This document shows positions 34,533 through 42,317 of a stretch of DNA of 64,000 nucleotides, piece by piece. The position numbers and the translations under genes are program-made. This DNA is from JABHIE01 sp964584805 (GTDB taxonomy: Bacteria; Planctomycetota; UBA1135). The stretch is from the NCBI GenBank assembly GCA_964584805.1, contig CAZPAY010000002.1, forward strand, positions 183,426 to 247,425, given 5' to 3'. Position 1 is the stretch's first letter. The number at the start of each line of letters is the position of its first letter. The notes under the pieces were generated by a model that saw nothing but the letters and a program-made list of their open reading frames with translations, was not told the DNA's origin and searched no databases.

Positions 34533-36704
34533 ATGACTCCTGAATCACAAATTGTTTGGCTGTTGGCCGTTCCGCTCTTGCCCTTGCTGGCTTGGGTGTT
34601 GCAGGTTTCCTTTGGCCGCTTCTTGCCGCGACAGGGCGATTGGTTGCCTACCGGCGCGATGGGACTTTCCGCGGTGATCGCCGTCTGGATGTTTGCTGGC
34701 GTATTGATCGGTCATGATGCGGGCACGGGCACTTTGGTTTCGGCCGAACTTGCCAACCCCTTGACCTGGAAGTTTTTCTTCAGTGACCCCGCTCTAAATG
34801 AGGGTCTGGCTGGGTTCCAGGCGGGCATCCTTTACGACCCACTTGCCGCCGCGCTGTTGGCGATGGTTGCCGTGGTTTCGTTTTTGGTGCACCTGTTTTC
34901 CATCGGCTACATGCAGGGCGATTCGCGCTACAACATCTTCTTTGCGAATCTGCCGCTCTTTACTTTCGCGATGCTCGCGATGTTGTTGAGTGACAACCTA
35001 TTGTTCTTCTTCATTTTCTGGGAAGTCATGGGTTTGTGCTCTTACTTGTTGATCGGTCACCTTTCGCAAGACAAAGAAAAACCACGCACCGAAGCCGCGT
35101 GGGCGTCCTTTAAGGCCTTCATGACGACCCGCATCGGCGATGTCTGTTTGTTCATTGGCATGATGATGGTCTATGACAAATTTGGCACGCTGAGTTTTCA
35201 TGGTCTTTACACTGCCGTTGCGGATTACACCGCCAACGGCACTCACTGGGAAGGTTGGCTCACCGCCGCTGGCATCATGATGTTCTTGGGCGCGGTCGGT
35301 AAATCGGCGCAGTTCCCTTTGCATGTTTGGTTGCCTGACGCCATGGAAGGCCCGACTCCTGTGTCGGCGATGATTCACGCCGCGACGATGGTCGCAGCGG
35401 GTGTTTACTTGACGGGGCGTTTGTTCTTGTTGTTCTCACCTGAGGCTCAACTGGTTGTGGCTTGCATCGGTGCATTCACTGCAATTTTCGCCGCGACGAT
35501 TGGTATCACGCAATTCGATATCAAAAAGGTGTTGGCTTACTCAACAATCTCACAGTTGGGTTACATGATTTGCGCGATTGGTGTGGGTGGTGTGGCCGCT
35601 GGTTTGTTCCATGTCATCACGCACGCGATTTTCAAAGCTTGCTTGTTCCTCGGTTCTGGCTCGGTCATTTATGGCTGCCACCACGAGCAAGACATGCGCA
35701 AGATGGGGGGCCTTCGCAAGAAGATGCCCATCACTTATCTGACGATGCTGGTCAGTACGCTGGCGATTTCAGGTGTGCCCTTTTTCGCGGGCTTTTACTC
35801 CAAAGATGCCATCCTTGCTAAGGCGCTTGAAAAGAGCATGGTTACGGGTGAGTGGATTTGGGCCGCACCGTTTTGGCTGTTGCTTGCGGCCGCAGCGATT
35901 ACGGCGTTTTATATGTTCCGTTTGATCTTCATGACTTTCCACGGCAAACCTCGCGACCACGGTAGCGAGCACGCTCATGAGTCACCATGGACGATGACGG
36001 TGCCGCTGATTGTGCTTGGTTTCTTCGCCATCTTCGGTGGGAAGTTCTGGCTGACGGATCCGTTGCATGGTTTGAGCGGTGGTGATGAGCCTTGGTTCTT
36101 CCAGATTGTCGATGACCCGACTCACGCAGAGTTTGCGAGTGCCGGTGAGCACGCGGCGCCTCACGCGGGCGATGACCACGCGGCCGTTGCACACGACACA
36201 CATGCAGCAGATAGCCACGGTGACCATGATGTTGCCCACACAGCGCACGTCCGGGCCATGATTATGAGTATCGCGGCTGCGGGCTTAGGCATTTTGTTTG
36301 CCTGCCTCTTCTACTTGTGGGGCAAGCTCTCTGCCACCGCAATCGCCGCCAAGCTGGGCGGCCTCTACCAACTTGTCCTCGACAAGTACCGCTTTGACGA
36401 GCTCTACAACGCAACGGTCATCCGTGGCACAACCAAGCTTTCGAGCTTCTTGTGCTGGGTTGACGAAAATGTTGTCGATGCTTTCGTCCTCAACCTTGCC
36501 AAATTGCATCGCGGCGGAGCGTCCCTCTCGGGCGTGTTCGACAAATATGTAGTCGACGGCATGGTGAATTGGGTCGGCGAGACGACCGTCGCCGCTGGCC
36601 AAACCTTGCGTCGCCTCCAAACGGGGCGCATCCAGCAATACGTTTACTTCACACTTGCCGGCGCGTTGGCACTCGCGGCGGTTTCCCTCCTGGGAATCTT
36701 CTAA
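34533..36704 (+). CDS. nuoL: NADH-quinone oxidoreductase subunit L, with histidine-rich insert
   Basis: A 723-residue antiporter-like distal subunit. The proton-channel core (WEVMGLCSYLLIGH, GKSAQFPLHVWLPDAMEGPTPVSA, then HATMVAAGVYL) is intact. The lateral helix and C-terminal anchor follow. Between about residues 527 and 576 there is a hydrophilic insert with some thirteen histidines plus many Asp/Glu (HAAPHAGDDHAAVAHDTHAA and similar), on the loop before the C-terminal helices. This insert is not part of the usual NuoL and could bind metal ions. Confidence 0.95.
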   Translation: MTPESQIVWLLAVPLLPLLAWVLQVSFGRFLPRQGDWLPTGAMGLSAVIAVWMFAGVLIGHDAGTGTLVSAELANPLTWKFFFSDPALNEGLAGFQAGILYDPLAAALLAMVAVVSFLVHLFSIGYMQGDSRYNIFFANLPLFTFAMLAMLLSDNLLFFFIFWEVMGLCSYLLIGHLSQDKEKPRTEAAWASFKAFMTTRIGDVCLFIGMMMVYDKFGTLSFHGLYTAVADYTANGTHWEGWLTAAGIMMFLGAVGKSAQFPLHVWLPDAMEGPTPVSAMIHAATMVAAGVYLTGRLFLLFSPEAQLVVACIGAFTAIFAATIGITQFDIKKVLAYSTISQLGYMICAIGVGGVAAGLFHVITHAIFKACLFLGSGSVIYGCHHEQDMRKMGGLRKKMPITYLTMLVSTLAISGVPFFAGFYSKDAILAKALEKSMVTGEWIWAAPFWLLLAAAAITAFYMFRLIFMTFHGKPRDHGSEHAHESPWTMTVPLIVLGFFAIFGGKFWLTDPLHGLSGGDEPWFFQIVDDPTHAEFASAGEHAAPHAGDDHAAVAHDTHAADSHGDHDVAHTAHVRAMIMSIAAAGLGILFACLFYLWGKLSATAIAAKLGGLYQLVLDKYRFDELYNATVIRGTTKLSSFLCWVDENVVDAFVLNLAKLHRGGASLSGVFDKYVVDGMVNWVGETTVAAGQTLRRLQTGRIQQYVYFTLAGALALAAVSLLGIF

Positions 36705-36728
36705 GGGCCACGCACAATACGCAGACCG

Positions 36729-38243
36729 ATGTTGGAACACGTTCTCACTCTCATCACTTTCTTGCCTCTCCTCGGCATGGCCGCAATTTTGTGCCTGCCT
36801 AAATCGCAAGAAAATTCCATCCGCTGGACAGCCGCCATTTTCACCGGCCTGTCACTCGCACTTTCCTGTTGGCTTTGGGTCGGCCCCTTCGACGCAAGTG
36901 TGGCCGGCATGCAATTTGTCGAAAAGGCTTCTTGGATTCCCGCGATTAATGTCAATTACGCCATGGGCATGGACGGCCTCAGTTTGCCGCTCATTTTCCT
37001 CTCGGCGCTGATTCACTTTATTGCGGTGTTCGCCAGCTGGGGCATCACCAAATCCGTTAAGGGTTATTTCGCATTGCTTCTTCTTTTGGAAGTGGGCGTG
37101 AATGGTGTTTTCCTCGCGACAGATTTCTTCCTGTTCTATGTGTTCTGGGAAATCATGCTTCTGCCGATGTACTTTCTCATCGGTATTTGGGGCGGCCCCA
37201 AACGCGAGTATGCGGCGATTAAGTTTTTCCTTTACACCCTCTTTGGCTCGGTGCTGATGCTGGTCGCGATGGTCGCGATTTGGCTCAAGACTGGCGGCCT
37301 AGATGGGGGTACTTTCGACATCATCGAATTGCAGCAAATCGCTAAAGGTTGGGCGGCTGACCCGAGCACCTTCCTCGGGATGAAGTTCACAACTTGGATT
37401 TTCTGGTTCTTGTTTACGGGCTTTGCCATCAAGATTCCGGTGTTCCCGTTCCATACTTGGCTTCCCGATGCCCACGTTCAGGCACCTACGCCGATCTCGG
37501 TGATTCTGGCCGGTATTTTGCTGAAGCTTGGTGCATACGGCATGTTGCGGATTAACTTCCCACTCGCTCCAGACGCCTTCCAGCACTTTGCTTGGTTCCT
37601 CGCGACCTTGGGTGTGGTCAACATCGTTTACGGAGCCTATGTCGCGATGGCGCAAACTGACTTTAAACGGTTGGTGGCGTATTCATCGGTCAGCCACATG
37701 GGTTACTTCCTCTTGGGTGCCGCCGCGATGACTTTCACCGGTCTTAATGGCGCGACCCTTCAGTTGTTCACTCACGGTACATCCTCGGCCATGCTCTTCC
37801 TTATTGTGGGCGTGATTTATGACCGGGCGCATCACCGCGACCTCAATGACTTTGGCGGTTTGGCCAAACGGATGCCTTACTTCTTAGGCGTTGCCACGAT
37901 TGGTATCTTTGCCGGTTTGGGTTTGCCAACGATGTCAGGTTTCATTTCTGAAGCGATGACGCTGATGGGTTCATATGGCCAGTTCCCTGTGCATGTCATT
38001 CTTTCCACACTGGGCATCTTGATGACGGCTGCGTTCTTGCTCTACGCATTGCAGCGCGTCTTCCTCGGTGCGCTTCCGAAAAAATACGAAGGCTTCAGCG
38101 ACATGACTGCGCGCGAGGCTTTCACTTTGATTCCATTCGCCTTCCTCTGCATTTTGATCGGTGTGATGCCAAGTATCGTCCTCGATAAGATGGCCGCTAC
38201 GATGCAAAGCATTCAAGAGATGCTGAGCTACACCGTTCAATAG
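36729..38243 (+). CDS. nuoM: NADH-quinone oxidoreductase subunit M
   Basis: A 504-residue antiporter-like subunit with about fourteen helices. FYVFWEIMLLPMYFLIGIWG, KIPVFPFHTWLPDAHVQAPT and the key channel lysines and histidines are conserved. It follows nuoL by 24 bases, the largest spacing in the operon. Confidence 0.96.
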   Translation: MLEHVLTLITFLPLLGMAAILCLPKSQENSIRWTAAIFTGLSLALSCWLWVGPFDASVAGMQFVEKASWIPAINVNYAMGMDGLSLPLIFLSALIHFIAVFASWGITKSVKGYFALLLLLEVGVNGVFLATDFFLFYVFWEIMLLPMYFLIGIWGGPKREYAAIKFFLYTLFGSVLMLVAMVAIWLKTGGLDGGTFDIIELQQIAKGWAADPSTFLGMKFTTWIFWFLFTGFAIKIPVFPFHTWLPDAHVQAPTPISVILAGILLKLGAYGMLRINFPLAPDAFQHFAWFLATLGVVNIVYGAYVAMAQTDFKRLVAYSSVSHMGYFLLGAAAMTFTGLNGATLQLFTHGTSSAMLFLIVGVIYDRAHHRDLNDFGGLAKRMPYFLGVATIGIFAGLGLPTMSGFISEAMTLMGSYGQFPVHVILSTLGILMTAAFLLYALQRVFLGALPKKYEGFSDMTAREAFTLIPFAFLCILIGVMPSIVLDKMAATMQSIQEMLSYTVQ

Positions 38244-38252
38244 GGTTTCAAT

Positions 38253-39734
38253 ATGAGTTACCTCGACGCCCTGAATTACATCCTGCCTGAAGTCGCCATG
38301 ACTTTTGGGTTGTGCGTGGTGTTGATTTGGGATTTGGCTGTGCGCCGCGGGCGCCGTTGGTGGGAGACTGGCTTTTTAACGCTGGGCTTTCTTGCCGTCA
38401 CGGCGGTTTTGCTGGTGCAACGATTTGACTATCCGCCCGCAACTGTGTTCGGCATGGTGCGCGTGGATTTGTTCGCGACTTTGTTTAAGTTGTTCTTGGT
38501 TTTGGCGACGGGTGTTGTCGTGGCCTTTCAACTTGCTGATCGCAATACCGGCGAAAACGGTCGCAGTGAAACGCACTTCTTATTGTTGTGCGCGGTACTG
38601 GGCGGTTTCTTCTTGGTGTCTGCCGACAACTTCATTTTGATGTATCTCGGCCTTGAGACATTAGGCCTTTCGTCTTACGCGCTGGCCGGTATGGCCAAAC
38701 GATCCGTGCGCGGCTCCGAGGCGGCACTCAAATATGTTGTTTACGGTGCGTTGGCCAGCGGTGTGATGCTGTTTGGCTTGAGCCTGTTTTATGGCATGAG
38801 CGGCACGCTGAGTTACGGCGGCACGATGATTGGTGTCAGTCAGGCCCTAGCCAATGGTCAGCTCGCGCAGGTTGCTGTGGCGACGCTGATGGTGCTGGTG
38901 GGCTTTGGCTTTAAGCTGAGCCTGTTCCCTTTCCAGTGGTGGGCGCCCGATGTTTATCAGGGCGTTTCTACCCCAGTCGCAAGTTTCTTGGCGGTGGGTT
39001 CAAAAGGTATTGCGGTTGCCGCAATGCTGCGGGTCGTTGCGACGACTTTTGGCATTGAGCTGCATGCTGAGGCAGGCAGCGAGTTCGCCGGTAGTTTGTC
39101 GACTTTGTTGGCGCTGTTGGCGGTGATTACGATGATCTTCGGCAACTTTGCCGCATTGCGCCAAACCGACTTGAAGCGCATGCTGGCCTATTCGAGTATC
39201 GCCCATGCCGGTTACATTCTGGCTGCGATGGCCGCACTGACTCCAGAGGGCTTCCACGCGGCTGGGCTTTACACCTTGCTTTATGGCTTGATGACACTGG
39301 GCATTTTCGGCACGGTGCTTTACTTCGCCAATATCGCGGGGCATGAGCGGATTGAGGGCCTGAAAGGCCTCGGTTACCGTCACCCCGTTGCCGGTGCCGC
39401 TACGGTCGTGTTTTTGGCCTCGCTGACAGGTTTGCCACCGACGGCTGGCTTTGGTGGTAAGTATTACTTGCTGACTGCCTTGTGGGAGAGCGGCCACGGC
39501 TTGTTGGCATTGGTGGTTGCACTGATGTCGGTGGTGTCGTTGTTCTATTACTTCCGCATCGCCAAGGCGCTTTACCTGAAAAAAGCCACGGCTGAGAGTA
39601 AGTCGATTCGCATGCCCGTTTTGGCTGGCATTCTTGCGCTGCTCGCACTCGCCAATGTCTGGTTCCTACAGTTCGGCGGTTTGCTAACCGGCGTGCAACA
39701 GGCCTGGGGGCAGTTGGAAGCTTTGGTTTCTTAG
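38253..39734 (+). CDS. nuoN: NADH-quinone oxidoreductase subunit N
   Basis: A 493-residue antiporter-like subunit and the last gene of the operon. LGLETLGLSSYALAG, FKLSLFPFQWWAPDVYQGVSTP and GLPPTAGFGGKYYLL are family marks. No nuoE, F or G precedes or follows, so the operon encodes only the quinone module (B, C, D, I) and the membrane arm (A, H, J-N). Confidence 0.96.
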   Translation: MSYLDALNYILPEVAMTFGLCVVLIWDLAVRRGRRWWETGFLTLGFLAVTAVLLVQRFDYPPATVFGMVRVDLFATLFKLFLVLATGVVVAFQLADRNTGENGRSETHFLLLCAVLGGFFLVSADNFILMYLGLETLGLSSYALAGMAKRSVRGSEAALKYVVYGALASGVMLFGLSLFYGMSGTLSYGGTMIGVSQALANGQLAQVAVATLMVLVGFGFKLSLFPFQWWAPDVYQGVSTPVASFLAVGSKGIAVAAMLRVVATTFGIELHAEAGSEFAGSLSTLLALLAVITMIFGNFAALRQTDLKRMLAYSSIAHAGYILAAMAALTPEGFHAAGLYTLLYGLMTLGIFGTVLYFANIAGHERIEGLKGLGYRHPVAGAATVVFLASLTGLPPTAGFGGKYYLLTALWESGHGLLALVVALMSVVSLFYYFRIAKALYLKKATAESKSIRMPVLAGILALLALANVWFLQFGGLLTGVQQAWGQLEALVS

Positions 39735-39756
39735 GCTCGGTTCGGGTCATAAATAA

Positions 39757-39784
39757 GGACGCCATCCCGAGGGGGATGGCGTCC
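39757..39784. terminator. Perfect 12-bp hairpin after the nuo operon
   Basis: Arms 39757-39768 and 39773-39784 pair over 12 bp with a 4-base loop, 22 bases after nuoN and 38 bases before the end of the convergent repeat-protein gene. There is no proper T-tract on either side. It probably ends both transcription units. Confidence 0.7.
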
Positions 39785-39822
39785 TGGTCGTTTGTGGGCT
39801 CAAGCGGAGCCACTAAGTTAAC

Positions 39823-40356
39823 TTACTTTCCGCAGCTCGGGCAGGCTTGGGCTGTGCGCTTTTGGTTGCGTTTGCGCGATGGCTGACGGTTTTGGCCATC
39901 TTTGCGATTGCGGCGCATTGATTTTTGCCCGGGATTGGTGCGTTGACCGCGTTGCATTTGCATCCGCCCGCGATTGCCGCGCTGTCCGCGCCGCATCTGC
40001 CCACGGCGGCCTTGCTGCCCACCACGGCGCATCGAGCGACGACCCTCTTGCTGCCCACCACGGCGCATCGAGCGACGACCCTCTTGCTGCCCACCACGGC
40101 GCATCGAGCGTTTGCCCCGCTGTTGCCCACCACGGCGCATTGAGCGGCGACCCTCTTGCTGCCCACCACGGCGCATTTGTCGCGTCTGCCCGTGGTGTTT
40201 GCCGCGCTGCTGGCGCATCTTGCGTTGTGGGCGGTCTTGGCGATGATCCGCGCGCATTTCTTGGCGGGGGCCATCGTTTTGTTGTTTGCGAAAGCCGCGC
40301 TCTTGCATGGGGGCAAGCAACGGAGCCGCGAGAAGAAGTGAGGTCGTTAAAATCAT
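39823..40356 (-). CDS. Secreted Arg/Gln/Gly-rich tandem-repeat protein
   Basis: A 177-residue protein with a likely signal peptide (about 1-16, MILTTSLLLAAPLLAP) and a low-complexity, very basic mature part dominated by Arg, Gln, Gly and Met. Its centre is a 12-residue unit (MRRGGQQEGRRS) repeated about four times with variants. The C-terminus ends PSCGK after KRTAQAC, giving two cysteines in a CPSC pair, the only ones in the protein. GGA lies just upstream of the ATG. No family was recognised. The charge suggests binding to a polyanion such as nucleic acid, polyphosphate or an acidic glycan; this is inference. Confidence 0.7.
   Translation of the reverse strand: MILTTSLLLAAPLLAPMQERGFRKQQNDGPRQEMRADHRQDRPQRKMRQQRGKHHGQTRQMRRGGQQEGRRSMRRGGQQRGKRSMRRGGQQEGRRSMRRGGQQEGRRSMRRGGQQGRRGQMRRGQRGNRGRMQMQRGQRTNPGQKSMRRNRKDGQNRQPSRKRNQKRTAQACPSCGK
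40012..40180. repeat. 36-bp in-frame tandem repeat, about 4.6 copies
   Basis: Units start at 40012, 40048, 40084, 40120 and 40156 (partial). The first two are identical over 36 bases, the third and fourth diverge mainly in the last third, and the fifth breaks off after about 25 bases. The period is a multiple of three, and each unit encodes one 12-residue repeat of the minus-strand basic protein. Confidence 0.9.
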
Positions 40357-40462
40357 GTTTCCAGGGAGTATGGGTTAAGGGACCTTATAGCAACACGCTA
40401 TGTTTCGATAGGTTCCGCAGAAATCTAGCGGTTTCAGCAAACACGCAAACCCCCAATCCACC

Positions 40463-40996
40463 ATGCAAAGAAACATCATTGTCTTGCCCTACGACTCGCA
40501 GTGGCCCGCTGAATTTCTCGCCGAAGCCGAGCAAATCCGCGCGGCATTGGGGGGCGTGGTGGTCGACATCCACCACATCGGCAGCACATCTGTGCCGGGA
40601 TTGGCGGCGAAACCCGTCATCGACATCTTGCTCGCCGCACGCTCGTTGGAAGAACTTGATACACACGATGAGGCCATGCAAGCCCTCGGTTACGAGCCCA
40701 AGGGCGAATTCGGCATCCCTGGCCGTCGCTACTATCCAAAGGGTGGTGACGCAAATCGTTCGCATCATATTCATGCATTCCAAGCCGGTGGCACGCTGGG
40801 CGATGCTGAGTTGCAGCGCCACCTCGCCTTTCGGGATTACTTGCGCGCACACCCTGCCGCCGCGAATGCCTACGGGATCATAAAGCTCAAATTGGCGGCC
40901 GAGCACTCGCACGATATCGAGGCATACATGGATGGCAAAGACGCATTCATTCAAGAGTATCAAGCCAAAGCGTTACAATCCCAGTGGAATGACTGA
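40463..40996 (+). CDS. GrpB family protein (UPF0157, nucleotidyltransferase-like)
   Basis: A 177-residue GrpB/Dephospho-CoA-kinase-associated type protein. HHIGSTSVPGLAAKPVIDI (about 37-55) is the signature of this nucleotidyltransferase-fold family, and HHIHAFQAGG and HLAFRDYLRAHP follow as usual. The biochemical role of the family is not established. Its stop codon overlaps the sirtuin start by eight bases, so the two are translationally coupled. Confidence 0.88.
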   Translation: MQRNIIVLPYDSQWPAEFLAEAEQIRAALGGVVVDIHHIGSTSVPGLAAKPVIDILLAARSLEELDTHDEAMQALGYEPKGEFGIPGRRYYPKGGDANRSHHIHAFQAGGTLGDAELQRHLAFRDYLRAHPAAANAYGIIKLKLAAEHSHDIEAYMDGKDAFIQEYQAKALQSQWND

Positions 40997-41762
40997 TTTA
41001 GAAAGCACCCTGAGCGAAGTTTCCAAAATTCTGCGAGACGCTCAAAATGTGCTATTCGTGACCGGTGCAGGTGTTTCGGCAGATTCTGGCATCCCGACCT
41101 ATCGCGGCGCAAACGGTCTTTACGATGGCGAGCTCACAGAAGACGGCGTCTATATCGAAGAAGCTCTCAGCGCGACCATGTTTGAAACGCGGCCTGAGTT
41201 GACTTGGAAATACAAATGGAATATCGCCGCCGCTTGCCTCGATGCTGAGCCCAACGCCGCCCATCGCGTCATCGCCGCGCTTGAATCGGAAAAGAGTCAG
41301 GTCTGGGTCGTCACGCAAAATGTCGACGGCCTGCATCGCCGCGCGGGCTCCGAAAATCTAGTTGAGATGCACGGGCATAATTTCGATTATTACTGCGTCG
41401 AGTGCGCCGCCGATTTTGTTTTGGCTGATTTGGATATTGATTTTCACCAGCCCTTTCAAGCCGCACCAAGATGCCCCGATTGCGATGGCATGATTCGGCC
41501 GGATGTCGTTTTGTTTGAAGAGATGCTACCCGAAAAAGCCCTGCAAACCGTCCGCTGGCTGAATACGATTGATTTTGACATTGTTTTCACAATCGGGACG
41601 ACAGCCGTTTTCCCATATATCCAGCAATTTGTTTTCGATGCGCATCATCGCGGTATCCCGACCGTCGAAATCAACCCCCGCGAAAGCGAAATCACCCGGC
41701 TTTGTTCGCATCACATCCCGCTCGGCGCGGCTGATGCGATGACGCGGTTGCGCGAGGCGTGA
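40989..41762 (+). CDS. Sirtuin, NAD-dependent protein deacylase
   Basis: A 257-residue sirtuin removing acyl groups from lysine with NAD. GAGVSADSGIPTYR (26-39), QNVDGLH (110-116), catalytic His128 (MHGH), and the zinc cysteines Cys136, Cys139, Cys162, Cys165 are all visible. The ATG at 40989 overlaps the grpB end by eight bases; in-frame codons further upstream lie inside grpB and are unlikely starts. No acetyltransferase or acyl-CoA synthetase gene is adjacent. Confidence 0.92.
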   Translation: MTDLESTLSEVSKILRDAQNVLFVTGAGVSADSGIPTYRGANGLYDGELTEDGVYIEEALSATMFETRPELTWKYKWNIAAACLDAEPNAAHRVIAALESEKSQVWVVTQNVDGLHRRAGSENLVEMHGHNFDYYCVECAADFVLADLDIDFHQPFQAAPRCPDCDGMIRPDVVLFEEMLPEKALQTVRWLNTIDFDIVFTIGTTAVFPYIQQFVFDAHHRGIPTVEINPRESEITRLCSHHIPLGAADAMTRLREA

Positions 41763-41777
41763 TAGGATATTCTTGCC

Positions 41778-41983
41778 GTGGAACAGGTCGACATCAAAAC
41801 CATCATTGAGTTATGCCAAGCGCATGGGGCGCAAAGGGTCTCGCTGTTTGGGTCGTTTTGCGTGGCGATGCTACGGCTGAGGCACTCGGACGCAAGGTAG
41901 ATTTGCTGACTGAAAATTCGATTAGCCCGCTGATTCGAGAACGCATTCAAGACGAGGTCGAGGTGCTTTATGAAGCAGCGTGA
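41778..41983 (+). pseudogene. MntA-type nucleotidyltransferase antitoxin remnant (frameshift and internal deletion)
   Basis: From GTG 41778 the frame reads like the start of an MNT-domain protein (IIELCQAHGAQRVSLFGSF), then shifts. The continuation RGDAT lies in the next frame from 41861, followed directly by LGRKVDLLTENSISPLIRER and VLYEAA, which is the C-terminus of such proteins. The original frame closes at a TAG (41898-41900). About 35-40 residues normally found between RGDA and LGRKVDL, with the second and third catalytic aspartates, are missing. So it has both a frameshift and a deletion and cannot be an active nucleotidyltransferase. Confidence 0.75.
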
Positions 41984-42317
41984 TTCCCTCGTTTATTTGC
42001 ATCATATGCTTGAATCGATTGCTGCAATTCGAATTTAACTGAGCGATTTAGATGAAGCCGAGTTTTCTGAGAATGCAATGGCGCAAGATGCGGTCATTCG
42101 CCAAATCCAAGTCATGGCCGAGGCAGCAAAACGTGTTACGCCAAGCGTCCGTGAGCAAAACCCCAAGGTGCCTTGGCGTGATATTGCGAGTATGCGCGAT
42201 AAGTTGGTCCACGATTATTTTGGCGTGGATATCGATATGGTCTGGAAAACAGCTGTCGCTGATTTACCTCCTCTCGAGGAGGCGTTGCGTGGAATCGTCG
42301 AAGAATCGGCCCCGTAA
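41970..42317 (+). pseudogene. HepT-like HEPN toxin remnant with in-frame stop
   Basis: The frame from ATG 41970 reads MKQRDSLVYLHHMLESIAAIRI, then TAA (42036-42038), then continues in the same frame as LSDLDEAEF, DAVIRQIQVMAEAAKRV, VPWRDIASMRDKLVHDYFGVD to the TAA at 42315. This is a complete HepT/DUF86 HEPN protein apart from one nonsense codon where the family usually has Tyr or a similar residue. The ribonuclease motif R-x4-H (MRDKLVH) is intact. It overlaps the MntA remnant as in active modules. A restart at ATG 42078 would give only the C-terminal 79 residues. Confidence 0.8.

Noticed and set aside
29318..39734. Hydrogenase or multi-subunit antiporter instead of complex I
   Set aside because: Full NuoA, B, C, D, H, I, J, K, L, M, N are present with all N2 and N6 cysteines and no NiFe cysteines in NuoD.
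40012..40180. CRISPR array
   Set aside because: The repeats are contiguous with no spacers and encode an in-frame 12-residue protein repeat.
39879..40883. Long plus-strand frame opposite the basic repeat protein and across grpB
   Set aside because: It is produced by the 36-bp repeat read in the wrong direction. The minus-strand frame has a signal peptide and a ribosome site, and grpB is in another frame.
41970..42317. Programmed readthrough or selenocysteine in the HepT frame
   Set aside because: The stop is TAA, not TGA, and it lies outside any catalytic cysteine position. The partner gene is also broken.
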